DNA of 64,000 nt, taken from positions 2,549,001-2,613,000 of the forward strand of contig CP016093.1 in assembly GCA_001664005.1 (NCBI GenBank). Direction: 5' to 3'. Shown piece after piece: positions 7,393-16,446 of this stretch; the stretch's first letter is position 1; every line of letters begins with the position of its first letter. This DNA comes from Rhizobiales bacterium NRL2 (GTDB lineage: Bacteria; Pseudomonadota; Alphaproteobacteria; Minwuiales; Minwuiaceae). The translations under genes and the position numbers were made by a program. The notes beneath the pieces were generated by a model. The model did not search any database, was not told the origin of the DNA, and worked only from the letters and a program-made list of their open reading frames with translations.

Positions 7393-8643
7393 TCAGTTCT
7401 GTTTCGCGGCCTCTTCCTTGATCATCTCGAAGACGACGTCGCGATAGCCCTTGAACCAGTCGGTGGCCGGCTCGAAGCCGTCCTTGGTGACCGTGAAGAC
7501 GCGGACCCAGCCGCCGCCCTCGTGGTCGCCGCCGGCGAGGTTCAGCGGCGGGACGAGTTCGCCCAGCTTGAACTCCTTGATCGCCCGGAAGCCGTCGCGG
7601 ACGTCGGTGCCGGTGATGTCGGCGCTGCCACCATTGGCCTCGACCGCATTGCGGACCGCCTGAACGTGCAGCGCGCCGATGAGCAGGCCCCGGTTATAGA
7701 ACACCGTCGAGTCGAAGGTGTCCGGCAGATCCTGGCCTTCTTCCTTGTACATGGCTTCGATCTCGCGGCGGACCTCGAAGTCGTCGCCCACGCCGGCGAA
7801 CTGGATGCCGTTGTAGCCGACGTTCTCGGCGTAGCCGCCACCGGCCTCGATGTCGGCTTCCGACTGACCCCAGACGAAGGACACCACCTTCTCCAGCGGG
7901 AAGCCGGCACGGCGCAGCGCCTGGAGCTGCACCGACGGGGCGCGGCCGAACAGGTGGCTGATCACGAAGTCGGCCCGGAACCGGCGGGCGATGTCACGCG
8001 CCTGGTTGTCCATCTCGATGCCGGGCGAGGGGACCGGGAACTCCTGGAGTTCATAGCCTTCGACCTCGGCCAGTTTGCGGATGACGGGCAGTCCTTCGCG
8101 GCCGGCCGGATTGTCGAAGAACAGATAGGCGATCTTCTTGCCCTTCAGGTCGCCGCCGAGGCGCTGGCGCGCGAATTCGACCGCGCCGCCGGCCTGCGAC
8201 CAGTAGCTGGCCGCGGCGGGGAACAGATAGGGGTAGTTCTCGCCGTCGGCCGAAGCGGCGGTGCCGAAACCGGGCGAAGTGCCAGGGATCTGGTCCTTCT
8301 CCAGGTCCGCTGTCAGCGCCTGGGTCACCGGCGTGCCGAACAGCCCGACCAGAACCGCGCCCTCGGACTTGATGCGCTGATAGCCTTCGATCGCGATCGG
8401 CACCTTGTACTGGTTGTCGATTTCGACGACGCGGATCGTGTGACCGTTGACGCCGCCTTTCTTGTTCACCAGGCGGACGTAGTCCTGGACGGCGTCGCCG
8501 ACGGGATTGCCGACATTCGCGGTGATACCGGTACGGTCCGTCATCTGACCGATGACGATCTCGGCCGCATTCGCTGCGGTGAAGGACGCAACGGCGGCGG
8601 CGAGTACGCCCGCGGCCGTCAACGTCTTGATGAGTACTCTCAT
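7393..8643 (-). CDS. Liv-type ABC substrate-binding protein, copy 2
   Basis: A 416-residue paralogue of the 5045-6295 product with the same length and the same frame of conserved blocks (EIVIGQMTDRTG, GQSEADIEAGGGYA, LGELVPPLNLAGGDHEGGGW). Signal peptide through about residue 27. The start follows AGGGAGGT, as in copy 1. It is placed after livM and before livF, the usual position for a livK gene, so this is probably the ancestral copy. Differences are scattered and mostly conservative (for instance TANV-V versus TANV-M near the mature N-terminus and IAIEGYQRIKS versus PAVEGYQRFKS). They may therefore tune ligand range rather than change the fold. Confidence 0.88.
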   Translation of the reverse strand: MRVLIKTLTAAGVLAAAVASFTAANAAEIVIGQMTDRTGITANVGNPVGDAVQDYVRLVNKKGGVNGHTIRVVEIDNQYKVPIAIEGYQRIKSEGAVLVGLFGTPVTQALTADLEKDQIPGTSPGFGTAASADGENYPYLFPAAASYWSQAGGAVEFARQRLGGDLKGKKIAYLFFDNPAGREGLPVIRKLAEVEGYELQEFPVPSPGIEMDNQARDIARRFRADFVISHLFGRAPSVQLQALRRAGFPLEKVVSFVWGQSEADIEAGGGYAENVGYNGIQFAGVGDDFEVRREIEAMYKEEGQDLPDTFDSTVFYNRGLLIGALHVQAVRNAVEANGGSADITGTDVRDGFRAIKEFKLGELVPPLNLAGGDHEGGGWVRVFTVTKDGFEPATDWFKGYRDVVFEMIKEEAAKQN

Positions 8644-8669
8644 GAGTTACTACCTCCCTTTGTTACACA

Positions 8670-8692
8670 TCCGCCACCTCTCCCGGGGCGGA
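8670..8692 (-). promoter_or_regulatory. Leader hairpin shared by both binding-protein genes (copy 2)
   Basis: TCCGCC (8670-8675) and GGCGGA (8687-8692) pair around an 11-nt loop, between the livM stop and the ribosome site of the 7393-8643 gene. It matches the hairpin at 6320-6343 in stem and position. In this copy it is an intercistronic element. Confidence 0.45.
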
Positions 8693-8706
8693 ACGCTTGC
8701 GGCCGC

Positions 8707-9777
8707 TCAGTACGAGAACGGCCAGACCCGGAAGTAATTCCGGATATTCAACCAGAGCCGGTTCAGCCCTTCGGGCTCCACGACCAGGAAGAACATGATC
8801 AGTCCGCCGAAGACGACGAGCCTGAGATGAGACTTGATCCCCGACAATCCGCTCGAGTCGCCCATGAAGAACGGCCCGATATAAGACATCACCAGGTCGA
8901 TCACGATGGGTAGCAGGGTGACGAAGGTCGCGCCGAAGATGGCGCCCAACACCGAACCCATGCCGCCGATGATGACCATGGCCAGATAGTCGATGGAAAT
9001 GAGCAGCGGAAAGAACTCGTTGTTCGCGACGCCCGAATAGTAGGTGTAGAGCACCCCTGCCACGCCCGCGTAGAACGAGGATATGGCAAAGGCCATCAGC
9101 TTGTAGCGGCGGACGTCGATGCCGATGATCTCGGCCGCGATGTCCTGGTCGCGGATCGCGATGAAGGCCCGGCCGATGCGGCTTCGGGCCAGATTCAGCG
9201 CGCCCACGATCGCGATCGTCACCACGCACAGGATGAACATGTACAGTTCAACCTGGGTGTCGAGCTGGATTCCGAAGATCCAGGGCCGGGGCACCTGGAT
9301 CGAGGCCGACGCGCCGCCGGAGATCGCAGGCGTGTGAATGATGATCCAGTCGATGATGAACTGCGCCGCCAGCGTCGAGATCGCCAGGTAGAGTCCCTTG
9401 ATGCGGACCGAGGGGAAGCCGACGATGATGCCGACCGCCGCCGCCATCAGGCCGCCCGCGGGCAGCGTGATGTAGAAGGGCAGGTCCAGCCGCGTCGCCA
9501 GGTTCGCCGCCGTGTAGGCGCCGACCGACATGAATGCGGCGTGGCCAATGGAAATCTGTCCCGTCAGCCCCAGCAGGATGTTGAGACCCAGCGCGCCGAC
9601 GATTGCGATGCCCACCAGGTTGAGCATGGTGAGGTAGTAGCTGGGCACCAACAGCGGCACGATTGCGAAGAACAGGATCGCGAACCCGATAACCGACCAG
9701 CGTGCGATCGGCAGCGGGTAGAGGGCGAAGTCTGCGGCGTAGGATGTCTTGTAGAAACCGCTCTCACGATGAAACAT
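8707..9777 (-). CDS. livM: Liv-type ABC transporter permease LivM
   Basis: A 356-residue polytopic inner-membrane protein. An amphipathic N-terminus (about 25 residues) is followed by alternating hydrophobic helices. The family motif GLTGQISIGHAAFMSVGAY lies near residue 70, and the cytoplasmic coupling loop (RSRIGRAFIAIRDQDIAAEIIGID) contacts the ATPases. It forms the translocation pore with LivH, whose gene ends 3 bases upstream of this start. Confidence 0.92.
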   Translation of the reverse strand: MFHRESGFYKTSYAADFALYPLPIARWSVIGFAILFFAIVPLLVPSYYLTMLNLVGIAIVGALGLNILLGLTGQISIGHAAFMSVGAYTAANLATRLDLPFYITLPAGGLMAAAVGIIVGFPSVRIKGLYLAISTLAAQFIIDWIIIHTPAISGGASASIQVPRPWIFGIQLDTQVELYMFILCVVTIAIVGALNLARSRIGRAFIAIRDQDIAAEIIGIDVRRYKLMAFAISSFYAGVAGVLYTYYSGVANNEFFPLLISIDYLAMVIIGGMGSVLGAIFGATFVTLLPIVIDLVMSYIGPFFMGDSSGLSGIKSHLRLVVFGGLIMFFLVVEPEGLNRLWLNIRNYFRVWPFSY

Positions 9778-9780
9778 CGA

Positions 9781-10716
9781 TCAGACCCTCTCGATCTGCA
9801 CTTTGCCGAACAGACCGTAGGGCCGGAAGAACAGCACCGCGATCATCAGCAGGTAGGGCAGGAAGTCCTTGGTGCCGCCGCCCTCGAAGGGGAAGAACTC
9901 GCGGAACCAGGGCTGGGTCATGGCCGGGTCGATATAGGTCCCGCCCCAGGCCTCGACGACGCCGACGATGATGCCGCCGACGACGCAGCCCTTGATGGAC
10001 TCCAGCCCGCCCAGGATCACCACCGGGAACACCTTCAGGCCGACCACGGCCAGGGTGTTGTCGACGCCGATGGCGCTGCCCCAGAGCAGGCCGCCCAGCA
10101 CGGCGACGACGCCCGCCATGGACCAGGCCAGCACGAAGTAGCGCTCGACGTTGATGCCCATGGCCATTGAGACTTGGTGGTTGTCGGCGACGGCGCGCAG
10201 CGCGACGCCCTTGCGGGACTTCATGAAGAACCAGCCGAAGCCCGCGAAGAAGGCGATGGCGACCAGGGCGCCGACCACGTTGATCGGCGTCAGGTAGATC
10301 TGCCCGATGATCCAGGGATCGTTCGGAACGCCGATGTCGAGCGAGCGCGTCGCCGAGCCGAACATCATCGGGAAGACACCCTCGAGGAAGGCGGCGAGCC
10401 CGATCGTGGCCATGATGATGGCGACGACCGGCCGGCCGATCATGGGCCGGAGCACGACGCGTTCCAGCGCGACGTTGAACAGCACCATGAAGACCAGGGC
10501 CATCACGGCCGCGATGAAGACCGGTATCGAGTAGTCAGCGGCCAGCGCCGCGACCATCATGCCGGAAATCATCACGAACTGGCCCTGCGCGAAATTGATC
10601 GCGTCGGTCGACTTGTAGATCAGCACGAAACCCAGGGCGACAAGGGCATACATCAGACCGATGAGCGCCCCGTTGATCGTCGACTCCAGGAAATACCAGA
10701 CAACGAACATGTCCAT
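9781..10716 (-). CDS. livH: Liv-type ABC transporter permease LivH
   Basis: A 311-residue polytopic permease. It begins with ESTINGALIGLMYALVALGFVLIYK, includes the conserved NFAQGQFVMISGM and the coupling segment RKGVALRAVADNHQVSMAMGI, and ends in VQIERV. It pairs with LivM (3-nt intergenic gap). It follows the acyl-CoA ligase gene by 17 bases, so ligase and permease genes are cotranscribed. Confidence 0.92.
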   Translation of the reverse strand: MDMFVVWYFLESTINGALIGLMYALVALGFVLIYKSTDAINFAQGQFVMISGMMVAALAADYSIPVFIAAVMALVFMVLFNVALERVVLRPMIGRPVVAIIMATIGLAAFLEGVFPMMFGSATRSLDIGVPNDPWIIGQIYLTPINVVGALVAIAFFAGFGWFFMKSRKGVALRAVADNHQVSMAMGINVERYFVLAWSMAGVVAVLGGLLWGSAIGVDNTLAVVGLKVFPVVILGGLESIKGCVVGGIIVGVVEAWGGTYIDPAMTQPWFREFFPFEGGGTKDFLPYLLMIAVLFFRPYGLFGKVQIERV

Positions 10717-10733
10717 GTTCCGAATTCCTCCCT

Positions 10734-12617
10734 CTAGGCCGCGTCCTGGATGGTCAGATGCGCGTCCATCGTCGCTTTCCGACCGTCCTCGAACGTGACC
10801 TCAGTCGTGATGTCGACCTCCTTCTCTCCCCCGTAGAAGGCCTCGATCACTGGTTCGTACTTTTCCGCGATATAGCCGCGCCGGAGCTTGCGCGTGCGTG
10901 TGACCTCGGCGTCGTCCGCGTCGAGGTCCTTGGCGAGCAGCAGGAAGCGCTTGATGCGGCTGACTTCCGGCAAACTCTGGTTGATGCGGACGATCTCGTC
11001 ATGGACCAGGTCGCGGACCTTCTGCTTCTGCGACAGATCCATGTAGTTGGAGTAGGCGATGCCTTCCTTCTCGGCCCAGTTGCCCACCGTGTTGTAGTCG
11101 ATGGCGATCATCGCGCAGACATAGGGCTTGTCGTGGCCGAAGGAGACCGCCTCGGAAATGTAGGGGCTGAACTTCAGCTTGTTCTCGACGTACTGCGGCG
11201 CGAAGGGCGAGCCGTCGACCAGCTTGCCCACGTCCTTGGCGCGGTCGATGATGATAAGTTCGCCCGTGCTCTCGAGAATGCCGGCATCGCCGGTGTGGAA
11301 CCAGCCGTCCTCGTCGATCGTCTCGCGGGTGGCCTTCTCGTTCTTGTAGTAGCCGACGAAGATGCCCGGACTTCTGACCAGCACCTCGCCATTCTCCGCG
11401 ATCTTCACTTCGATGCCGGGACAGGGTTTGCCGACATTGTCCGGCGACGCTTCACCGTCGCGCTGCAGCGTGACCGTGCCGCAGGCTTCCGTCGAGCCGT
11501 AGAGCTGCTTCAGGTTGATCCCCATCGCGCGGAAGAAACGGAACGTGTCGGGCCCGAGCGGCGCGCCGCCAACATAGCACCAGCGCGCCCGGCGGAAGCC
11601 GTACTGGTCGCGGATCGGACCGTAGACCAGGATCTCGCCCAGCCACTTCATCAGCTTCTTCCCGAACGGCGCCGGGCGCCCTTCGGCCTTGAGGTTCTCG
11701 ATCTCGACGGCGGCGTCGCGGAAGGTATTGAAGACCCAGCGCTTCAGCGGCGGCGCGTCATTGGCCTTGACCTGGATTTCCGACAGGATCTGCTCGAACG
11801 TGCGGGGCGCGGCGACAAGGCCGGTCGCCCCCAGCTCGCGGCCGTCGCGGCGGAAGGTCTCGCCCGATTCCGGACAGTTGGAGGCGCAGCCGGCGGTGAT
11901 GCTGACGGCGGTGTTGTAGAGCGCCTCGCCGACCCAGGCCATCGGCAGATAGGACAGGAAGTCATCGGATTCCCTGACCGTCTCGTTTTCCAGGAAGATC
12001 CGGGAGGCGGACACCAGATTGTGGTGCGAAAGCATCACGCCCTTCGGGTTTCCGGTGGTGCCGGAGGTGTAGCACATGAAGGCGATATCCTCCGCCTTCA
12101 CCGCTGCGGCGGCCTCATAGAACCCGGCGTCATCGAGCTTGTCGCCCTCGATCTGAATGGAGTCGAAGTCCTTCAGGATCGGGTCGTCGTACTTCGACAT
12201 GCCGAGCGGGTCGTCGAACACCAGAAGCTCCAGCCCCGGCAGGTTCTCGCGCAGCGACAGGATCTTGTCGACCTGCTCCTGGTCCTCGGCCACGATGACC
12301 TTCACGTCCGCGTCGTTGAGGACGAACATCAGTTCCGTGGCGATGGCGTCGGAGTAGACGGGAACCGCGGTGCCGCCGAGGCAGACGGCGGCCATCTCGG
12401 CCCAGTAGAGGCGGGGCCGGTTGTCGCCGGCCACGCAGAGCTTGTCGCCGGGGCCGAAGCCCCGCGCCTTGAGGCCCAGCGCGAAGCGCCGGACATTGTC
12501 GACGTAATCCTTCCAGGTGTAGGTCTGCCAGATGCCGAGGCTCTTCTCGCGCATCGCGGGTTTGGTCGGCCGAAGCTTCTCGTTGTTCAGCAACAGGCTC
12601 GCGAGGGTATCGGTCAT
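10734..12617 (-). CDS. Long-chain-type acyl-CoA ligase (AMP-forming) within the Liv operon
   Basis: A 627-residue ANL-superfamily enzyme: carboxylate + ATP + CoA to acyl-CoA. The AMP-binding P-loop YTSGTTGNPKG lies near residues 182-192; then come the GGAPLG region, YGSTEACG, the GWFHTGDAG motif and the hinge IDRAKDV, as in bacterial long-chain ligases. The start at 12617 follows AAGGGAG; the frame runs further upstream only in antisense to livG. Its position between livG and livH implies that the imported compound is a carboxylic acid (fatty, aromatic or terpenoid) that is activated on entry, rather than an amino acid. The substrate is not determined. Confidence 0.88.
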   Translation of the reverse strand: MTDTLASLLLNNEKLRPTKPAMREKSLGIWQTYTWKDYVDNVRRFALGLKARGFGPGDKLCVAGDNRPRLYWAEMAAVCLGGTAVPVYSDAIATELMFVLNDADVKVIVAEDQEQVDKILSLRENLPGLELLVFDDPLGMSKYDDPILKDFDSIQIEGDKLDDAGFYEAAAAVKAEDIAFMCYTSGTTGNPKGVMLSHHNLVSASRIFLENETVRESDDFLSYLPMAWVGEALYNTAVSITAGCASNCPESGETFRRDGRELGATGLVAAPRTFEQILSEIQVKANDAPPLKRWVFNTFRDAAVEIENLKAEGRPAPFGKKLMKWLGEILVYGPIRDQYGFRRARWCYVGGAPLGPDTFRFFRAMGINLKQLYGSTEACGTVTLQRDGEASPDNVGKPCPGIEVKIAENGEVLVRSPGIFVGYYKNEKATRETIDEDGWFHTGDAGILESTGELIIIDRAKDVGKLVDGSPFAPQYVENKLKFSPYISEAVSFGHDKPYVCAMIAIDYNTVGNWAEKEGIAYSNYMDLSQKQKVRDLVHDEIVRINQSLPEVSRIKRFLLLAKDLDADDAEVTRTRKLRRGYIAEKYEPVIEAFYGGEKEVDITTEVTFEDGRKATMDAHLTIQDAA

Positions 12618-12634
12618 GTCTCCCTTGTCTCCTG

Positions 12635-13432
12635 TCAGTCCGAGGTGCCGAGATAGGCATTGATCACGGCCGGATCGGCCTGGACCTCGGCCGGGGTGCC
12701 CTCGGAAATCTTGGTGCCCTGGTCCAGCACGGCGATACGGTCGGAAATGTCCATGACCACGCCCATGTCGTGCTCGATCAGGATGATCGTGGTGCCCAGT
12801 TCCTCGTTCACGTCGAGAACGTAGCGGGCCATGTCCTCCTTCTCCTCCTGGTTCATGCCGGCCATTGGCTCGTCCAGCAGCAGGAGATCGGGTTCCACGG
12901 CCAGCGCCCGGCCGAGCTCGACGCGCTTCTGGAAGCCGTAGGGCAGGGCGCCGGTGGTCTGTTTGCGCAGATCGTTGAGCTTGAGAAAGTCGATGATCTC
13001 CTCGCACTTCTTGCGGTGCTCGATCTCCTCCTTCTGGGCCGGTCCCCAGTAGAGGAAAGAGGTGAGCACGTTCGAGTGCATGCGCACGTGGCGGCCCAGC
13101 ATCAGGTTCTCGAGCACCGACAGACCCCGGAACAGGGCGATGTTCTGGAACGTGCGGGCAATGCCCAGTTCGGCGCGCTCGTTCGGCCGCAGGCCGCCGA
13201 TGCTCCTTCCCTGGAATTCGATGGACCCCGTGTCGGGCGTGTAGAAGCCGCTGATCATGTTGACCAGCGAGGTCTTGCCGGCGCCGTTCGGTCCGATGAC
13301 CGAGAACACCGAACCCTTCGGGACGTCGATCGAGACATCCGCGACGGCGCGAACCCCGCCGAAGTATTTGGATACTCCGACAACCTTCAATATGGCATCG
13401 CTAGACGCCGATGCTGCTTGCATCGCGGCCAT
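12635..13432 (-). CDS. livG: Liv-type ABC transporter ATP-binding subunit LivG
   Basis: A 265-residue ABC ATPase. It has Walker A GPNGAGKTS near residue 43, the signature region ALPYGFQKRVELGRAL (a degenerate LSGGQ, typical of LivG-like proteins next to ligases), Walker B LLLLDEPMAGM, and the H-loop in LIEHDM. The start is set at 13432 because GGGGAGGGAA lies directly before it; an ATG 12 bases upstream overlaps that ribosome site. It is the first gene of the operon, so the operon promoter should lie between 13433 and 13522. Confidence 0.9.
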   Translation of the reverse strand: MAAMQAASASSDAILKVVGVSKYFGGVRAVADVSIDVPKGSVFSVIGPNGAGKTSLVNMISGFYTPDTGSIEFQGRSIGGLRPNERAELGIARTFQNIALFRGLSVLENLMLGRHVRMHSNVLTSFLYWGPAQKEEIEHRKKCEEIIDFLKLNDLRKQTTGALPYGFQKRVELGRALAVEPDLLLLDEPMAGMNQEEKEDMARYVLDVNEELGTTIILIEHDMGVVMDISDRIAVLDQGTKISEGTPAEVQADPAVINAYLGTSD

Positions 13433-13522
13433 TTCCCTCCCCATAGCAATGTCATTCTTGTTGTTGCGGCAGAGACTATCAGCGCGCCGCGAAAATTTCC
13501 AAGCCTGTAATTTTTTCAGTAT

Positions 13523-15910
13523 TCAGGCGTCGTCGCCGGCGGGCATGACACGTGTCGCCGGCAGATGCAGTTCCGCTGTCGTGCCCTGGCCTTCCACGCT
13601 GTCGATCTCCACCGTTCCCCCGTGCAGTTCCGCAAGCGAACGGGACAGCGGCAGTCCCAGCCCGGTGCCGTCGAACTTCCGCGACAGCCCGGTATGTCCC
13701 TGGGTGAAGGCCTCGAACATCCGGCCGATCCGGTTGCGGGGGATACCGATTCCGGTGTCGGTGATGCTCACCACGAATCGCGGGCCCCTCACGCCGGCCT
13801 CGATGCGGACCTCGCCGCCCCGCTCGGTGAACTTCACCGCGTTGGACAGCAGATTGAGCAGGATCTGCTTGATCAGGCGCTCGTCGGCGTGGATTTCCAC
13901 GACCGGAGCGTCGGCCAGGCAGTTGACGATGGTGACGCCCCTGCGGTCGGCACGTTCCTGGACCAGCCGCAGGCACGCCTGCAGGCAGAAGGCCAGATCG
14001 AAGGTCGATTCGTGGATGTCGAACTGGCCCGACTCCGCCTTGGAGAGATCGAGGATGTCGTTGATGACCGACAGCAGGTGCCGACCGCTTTCGTGGATGT
14101 CGGCTGCATAGGTCTCGTACTTCTCGTGGCCAAGAGGCCCGAACATGCGCCCGCTCAGGATTTCGGCGAAGCCGATGATGGCGTTGAGCGGGGTGCGCAG
14201 TTCGTGGCTCATGTTGGCGAGAAACTCGGACTTCGCGCGGCTCGCCAGTTCGGCTTCCTCCTTCGCGCGGCGCAGGGCCATTTCGCGTTCCCGCCGGGCG
14301 GTGACGTCGCGTGCGATGACCTGGACGGCCGGATACCCGTCGAAGGGGACGATGGAGGTTTCGGTCTCCAGTTCGAACACCTCGCCATCGAAGCGCATCG
14401 CCCGGTAGTTCATGGAGCCGCGATGGCTGCCGACGCCTTCGGCCAGCATGGCGCGAACGTCGCTGTCGATGCGGGGCAGATCCTCGGGATGCATCAGCGC
14501 CTTGCTGCCTCGCCGCAGCAGGGCTTCGCGGGTGCCGGCGCGGAACATGCGCACGCATTCGCGGTTGGCGTAGAGGATGCGGCCGTCGCGATGCACCAGA
14601 ATGGAATCGGGGTTGCTCTCGACGAGCTGTCGGTAGCGCTGCTCGCGCTCCTTCAGGCTCTCGCGGAAGCGGTAGCTCTCCGTGATGTCCATGACGCTGA
14701 TGATCATGCCGCCGTCACGTAGGGGGTCGGCCTGGATCTCCAGCGCCGTGCCGTTGGGCCGGCGGCGTTCGAAGCGATGCGCTTCCCGGCGCGCCAGCAG
14801 GTCCGCGAAACTTTGGACACGCCGGCTCTGCGCCGCATCGCCGTATTCGTCCCGCGCGAGGTTGTGCTCGACGATGTCGAGGAACGGGCGACCGGGCGCG
14901 AGCATCACGGCGGGCAGATCCATAAGGTCGCGATAACGCTGGTTGGTGGTGCGGATGCGCAGCGCCGAATCCACCACGCAGATACCCTGCTTCATGCTGG
15001 CGAAGACGGAACGCATCAGGTCGCGCTGTGTCTGCAGTTCCTGCTCGCGGCGCTTGCGCTCGGTGATGTCGGTCGACACGCCGATCACGCCGACGCCGGG
15101 CAGGGCATGCTCGCTGATGGAGAACCAGCGCCCGTCGCCGGTCTGCACTTCCTCGTTGAAGCTTCCGGTGCGATGGCCGGCCAGGCGCCGCTGCAGCCAG
15201 CTCTCGTGGTCGGAATGCGCCGGACCGATCTGGCGGCGGTCCACCATGCGGCGCAGGATCTGTTCGAAGGTGTCGCCGATGCGCACACAGACATCGTCGG
15301 GATCGAAGAACTCCCGGTAGCGCTGATTGGCGATGACGCAGCGGTCCTCGGCGTCGAAGAAGGTGAAGCCCTCGTTGATGGTCTGCAGCGCCGTCTCGAG
15401 TTGGGACTGGGCGCGGTCGGCGCGTTTCTCGGTCTCGACCTGGTCGGTGACGTCGACGCCGGTGCCGCGATAGCCCAGGAAGCCGCCGTCGGGTCCGAAA
15501 ACCGGCCGGCCGCTCACGCGGAACCACAGATTCCCTTTCGGCGTATCGCCCCGATAGACGTAGTTGTGGAACGGACGGTGCGCCGCCAGGTCGGCCAGAT
15601 GCTCCCGGACCGATGGCGCATCCGGGTCGGCGGACATCTCGACCCGGTGGCGTCCGATGTAGTTGGCCGGGTCAACACCGGTGATGTCGCGGAGCTTCTC
15701 GCTCAGGAAGGTGAAGCGGTGATCCTGGTCTGTTTCCCAGAACCATTCGTTGGCGATCTCGAGGAAGTCCTTCAGCCGTCCGTTCGGTTCCGCATTGGAC
15801 AATGCCGTACCGTAGCCTGGCAGATCCCGGTCGGGTGGTCCGCCCGGCGCAACCGTTCTGTTCGCGTGACGAGTACTCAATTCATGCCACCCGCGTGGGC
15901 TGTCGGACAA
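13523..15910 (-). CDS. Multi-PAS sensor histidine kinase
   Basis: A 795-residue soluble kinase without predicted membrane helices. Four PAS domains are visible: about 45-165 (DFLEIANEWFWETDQDHRFT), 175-290 (ALQTINEGFTFFDAEDRCV), 295-410 (VFASMKQGICVVDSALRIR) and 430-545 (LVESNPDSILVHRDGRILYA). HisKA follows with the phospho-acceptor His569 in MSHELRTPLNAIIGF. The HATPase_c domain has the N box (LLSNAVKFT), G1 (DTGIGI) and G2 (GTGLGL). There is no receiver domain and no response regulator alongside; the single-domain regulator at 27237 is a possible but unproven partner. The signal is unknown; tandem PAS domains suggest redox, heme, flavin or small-molecule sensing. Confidence 0.9.
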   Translation of the reverse strand: MSDSPRGWHELSTRHANRTVAPGGPPDRDLPGYGTALSNAEPNGRLKDFLEIANEWFWETDQDHRFTFLSEKLRDITGVDPANYIGRHRVEMSADPDAPSVREHLADLAAHRPFHNYVYRGDTPKGNLWFRVSGRPVFGPDGGFLGYRGTGVDVTDQVETEKRADRAQSQLETALQTINEGFTFFDAEDRCVIANQRYREFFDPDDVCVRIGDTFEQILRRMVDRRQIGPAHSDHESWLQRRLAGHRTGSFNEEVQTGDGRWFSISEHALPGVGVIGVSTDITERKRREQELQTQRDLMRSVFASMKQGICVVDSALRIRTTNQRYRDLMDLPAVMLAPGRPFLDIVEHNLARDEYGDAAQSRRVQSFADLLARREAHRFERRRPNGTALEIQADPLRDGGMIISVMDITESYRFRESLKEREQRYRQLVESNPDSILVHRDGRILYANRECVRMFRAGTREALLRRGSKALMHPEDLPRIDSDVRAMLAEGVGSHRGSMNYRAMRFDGEVFELETETSIVPFDGYPAVQVIARDVTARREREMALRRAKEEAELASRAKSEFLANMSHELRTPLNAIIGFAEILSGRMFGPLGHEKYETYAADIHESGRHLLSVINDILDLSKAESGQFDIHESTFDLAFCLQACLRLVQERADRRGVTIVNCLADAPVVEIHADERLIKQILLNLLSNAVKFTERGGEVRIEAGVRGPRFVVSITDTGIGIPRNRIGRMFEAFTQGHTGLSRKFDGTGLGLPLSRSLAELHGGTVEIDSVEGQGTTAELHLPATRVMPAGDDA

Positions 15911-15945
15911 GAGATGATAGTTGAACCGGCGCGCTTAAGGCACCG

Positions 15946-16446
15946 TTAATCCTGCCGTCGCGGCGCCAGCGCTGCATTCTCCACGCGGACGCGCCACGCC
16001 AGAAGGGCGAGGTTGAGAACCGAGAAGACGACCGCGACCTCCAGCAGGCCCGCCATCAGGGGCACGACGGCGATCTCCCCGATCACGATCAGGTAGTTGG
16101 GATGGCGCACGAAGCGGAACGGTCCCCGCCGGACCAGCGGCGCGCCGGGAACGTCGATGATCCGTGTGGTCCAGTAGGGGCCCAGGCTGGCGATGACCCA
16201 GATCCGTCCCGCCTGGAGCAGCACGAAGACGGCGAACAGCCACGGGTTCACCGTGCCCTCCGCCGGCGCGGCGACGATCAGCGCCGCCAGCCAGGAGGCG
16301 TGCAGGACGACGAACAGCGGATAATGCCGCGCGCCGTGCTCCACGGCGCCGGCGGCGAGGAGACGCCCTGTATTGCGCCGGGCCAGCCAGAGCTCGGCGA
16401 AACGCTGGGCAATCAGAAAGGCGATGACGCCGTGAAAGACGGTCAT
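15946..16446 (-). CDS. ICMT-like integral-membrane methyltransferase
   Basis: A 166-residue polytopic protein with the isoprenylcysteine carboxyl methyltransferase fold: four hydrophobic segments and the SAM-binding motif RGPFRFVRHPNYLIVIGE near residues 107-124. It overlaps the type III polyketide synthase gene by 4 bases (ATGA), a close coupling. Family members beside type III PKS genes methylate alkylresorcinols or alkylpyrones (the Streptomyces SrsB type). By that analogy it probably O-methylates the lipid product of the upstream enzyme in the membrane. Confidence 0.82.
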   Translation of the reverse strand: MTVFHGVIAFLIAQRFAELWLARRNTGRLLAAGAVEHGARHYPLFVVLHASWLAALIVAAPAEGTVNPWLFAVFVLLQAGRIWVIASLGPYWTTRIIDVPGAPLVRRGPFRFVRHPNYLIVIGEIAVVPLMAGLLEVAVVFSVLNLALLAWRVRVENAALAPRRQD

